From JAFAGX01 sp963759875 (GTDB lineage: Bacteria; Acidobacteriota; Terriglobia; Terriglobales; Acidobacteriaceae), in NCBI GenBank assembly GCA_963759875.1, contig CAVXBB010000002.1, forward strand, positions 186,001-250,000: a stretch of 64,000 nucleotides of DNA, written 5' to 3'. Made by a program: the position numbers and the translations under genes. This document shows positions 63,437 through 64,000 of this stretch, in pieces. The first letter of the stretch is position 1. Each line of letters opens with the position of its first letter. Below the pieces are notes generated by a model, which was not told the DNA's origin, searched no databases, and worked only from the letters and a program-made list of their open reading frames with translations.

Positions 63437-64000
63437 AGACTGCAAAAGTGAAGACTGCAAAAGCGATTGACAACTTTAACGAGATCTCCCCCAGCGAACT
63501 TTATAAGCAGATAAAAAATCAAGAAGAGCACCTCAGTAAGGCCGGATTTAAGTGGCTAGAGACACAGTTTGCAAACCAGCGATTCTTCACCCGTCCGCTA
63601 TTTAACCCTCTCGGCAGTCTCAGCGATGACCCTAGCGAACTGCTCTCGTATGCTGGCGTCAAGTACAACCACCTCCTCCAGTTGCTGCGACAGTACCAAA
63701 CCCGTGAGGACCGACTATTTATCATCGCAACGTGGTTGCGTCTGGAGGGCATTTGCCACCCTGAAGATCTGCTGGGCAAGGAGTTCTCACAGTATCGGCG
63801 AAAGGCTCTGCGCGGCCCGCATGGGCGGCTATCTTTGACCGACGTACGCCAGGCATTTATCGTCGATAATTGGGAGCCTTACTTCGAGCGGTTGCTCCTT
63901 GCACAACGCAAAGGGCTGAACCTGCGGCAGTTGGGATTTGAGGAGCGTGCGATTCAAAGCGCATTCCGTAAACGTAGCCCCGTAGCAGCTGCTTGTGAAT
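63433..64000 (+). CDS. Hypothetical protein, 3' end outside window
   Basis: Open from ATG 63433 to the window end (189 codons so far). A strong site (GGAAGGAGG) lies about eight bases upstream. Helical and basic: 'NEISPSELYKQIKNQEEHLS', 'LLQLLRQYQTREDRLFIIAT', 'SQYRRKALRGPHGRLSLTDV' and 'GLNLRQLGFEERAIQSAFRK'. No family recognised. It is divergent from the RHH gene, as element regulators or plasmid-maintenance genes often are. Confidence 0.7.
   Translation, partial: MKTAKVKTAKAIDNFNEISPSELYKQIKNQEEHLSKAGFKWLETQFANQRFFTRPLFNPLGSLSDDPSELLSYAGVKYNHLLQLLRQYQTREDRLFIIATWLRLEGICHPEDLLGKEFSQYRRKALRGPHGRLSLTDVRQAFIVDNWEPYFERLLLAQRKGLNLRQLGFEERAIQSAFRKRSPVAAACE

Overview
The window looks like a chromosomal segment of an Acidobacteriota bacterium, probably of the Terriglobia. 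This is an inference from gene style: secreted beta-helix and FN3 proteins, PQQ-propeller proteins, Sel1/TPR proteins and a large Wzx/Wzy-type exopolysaccharide (EPS) locus. No rRNA or tRNA gene was recognised to confirm it.

Layout. (1) 1-13.0 kb is an EPS-modification module. It holds a hexapeptide acyltransferase cut by the window edge, a PAPS-type sulfotransferase, a stand-alone A-PCP-TE NRPS-like protein, two secreted beta-helix paralogues, an FN3 lipoprotein, a CpsD-like ATPase with a degenerate Walker A, and a plus-strand FkbH-like / NodB-like / acyl-carrier-protein set. (2) 13.3-27.6 kb is a decayed region. It holds a truncated IS110 transposase, a frameshifted PilZ gene, a 4'-phosphopantetheinyl transferase gene cut by the tail of an IS66 transposase, frameshifted sat-cysC, tauE and cysQ genes, and a frameshifted galactose-oxidase/FN3/lectin mosaic. 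Intact genes lie between these wrecks: a third beta-helix paralogue, a small secreted protein and a Tat-exported HisC-like aminotransferase. That argues for real gene decay rather than uniformly poor sequence. (3) 27.8-37.1 kb carries a PQQ-like propeller, an ExeA-like AAA ATPase with zinc ribbon and Sel1 tail, TPR and coiled-coil proteins, an IS3 remnant, two PilZ proteins and a LuxR-type regulator with a Sel1 tail and no phosphoacceptor Asp. (4) 37.2-56.7 kb is one long plus-strand EPS operon: polyprenyl-phosphate sugar transferase, Wzz/Wzc tyrosine kinase, Wza, Wzx, Wzy-like polymerase, glycosyltransferases, a GNAT, a WcaF-like acetyltransferase, a frameshifted methyltransferase, gmd and fcl for GDP-L-fucose, an SGNH hydrolase and a secreted beta-helix protein. 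(5) 56.7-59.9 kb has two paralogous lipoproteins on the minus strand, one carrying a GH39-like glycoside hydrolase domain. (6) 59.9-64 kb looks like the edge of an integrated element: HNH nuclease, Cas4/RecB-like nuclease with an Fe-S cysteine set, an annealing-protein-like gene, an RHH protein and strong inverted repeats.

How the parts may work together (inference). The 37-57 kb operon makes and exports a fucose-containing EPS. The left module may decorate it with sulfate, acetyl and carrier-protein-borne acyl groups (glyceryl through FkbH/ACP, perhaps glycyl through the A-PCP-TE protein). The sulfur genes would once have supplied PAPS and removed PAP, but here they are broken, as is the local Sfp-type transferase that could have activated the carrier proteins. 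The secreted beta-helix, lectin, oxidase and GH39 proteins would act on or bind the polymer outside the cell.
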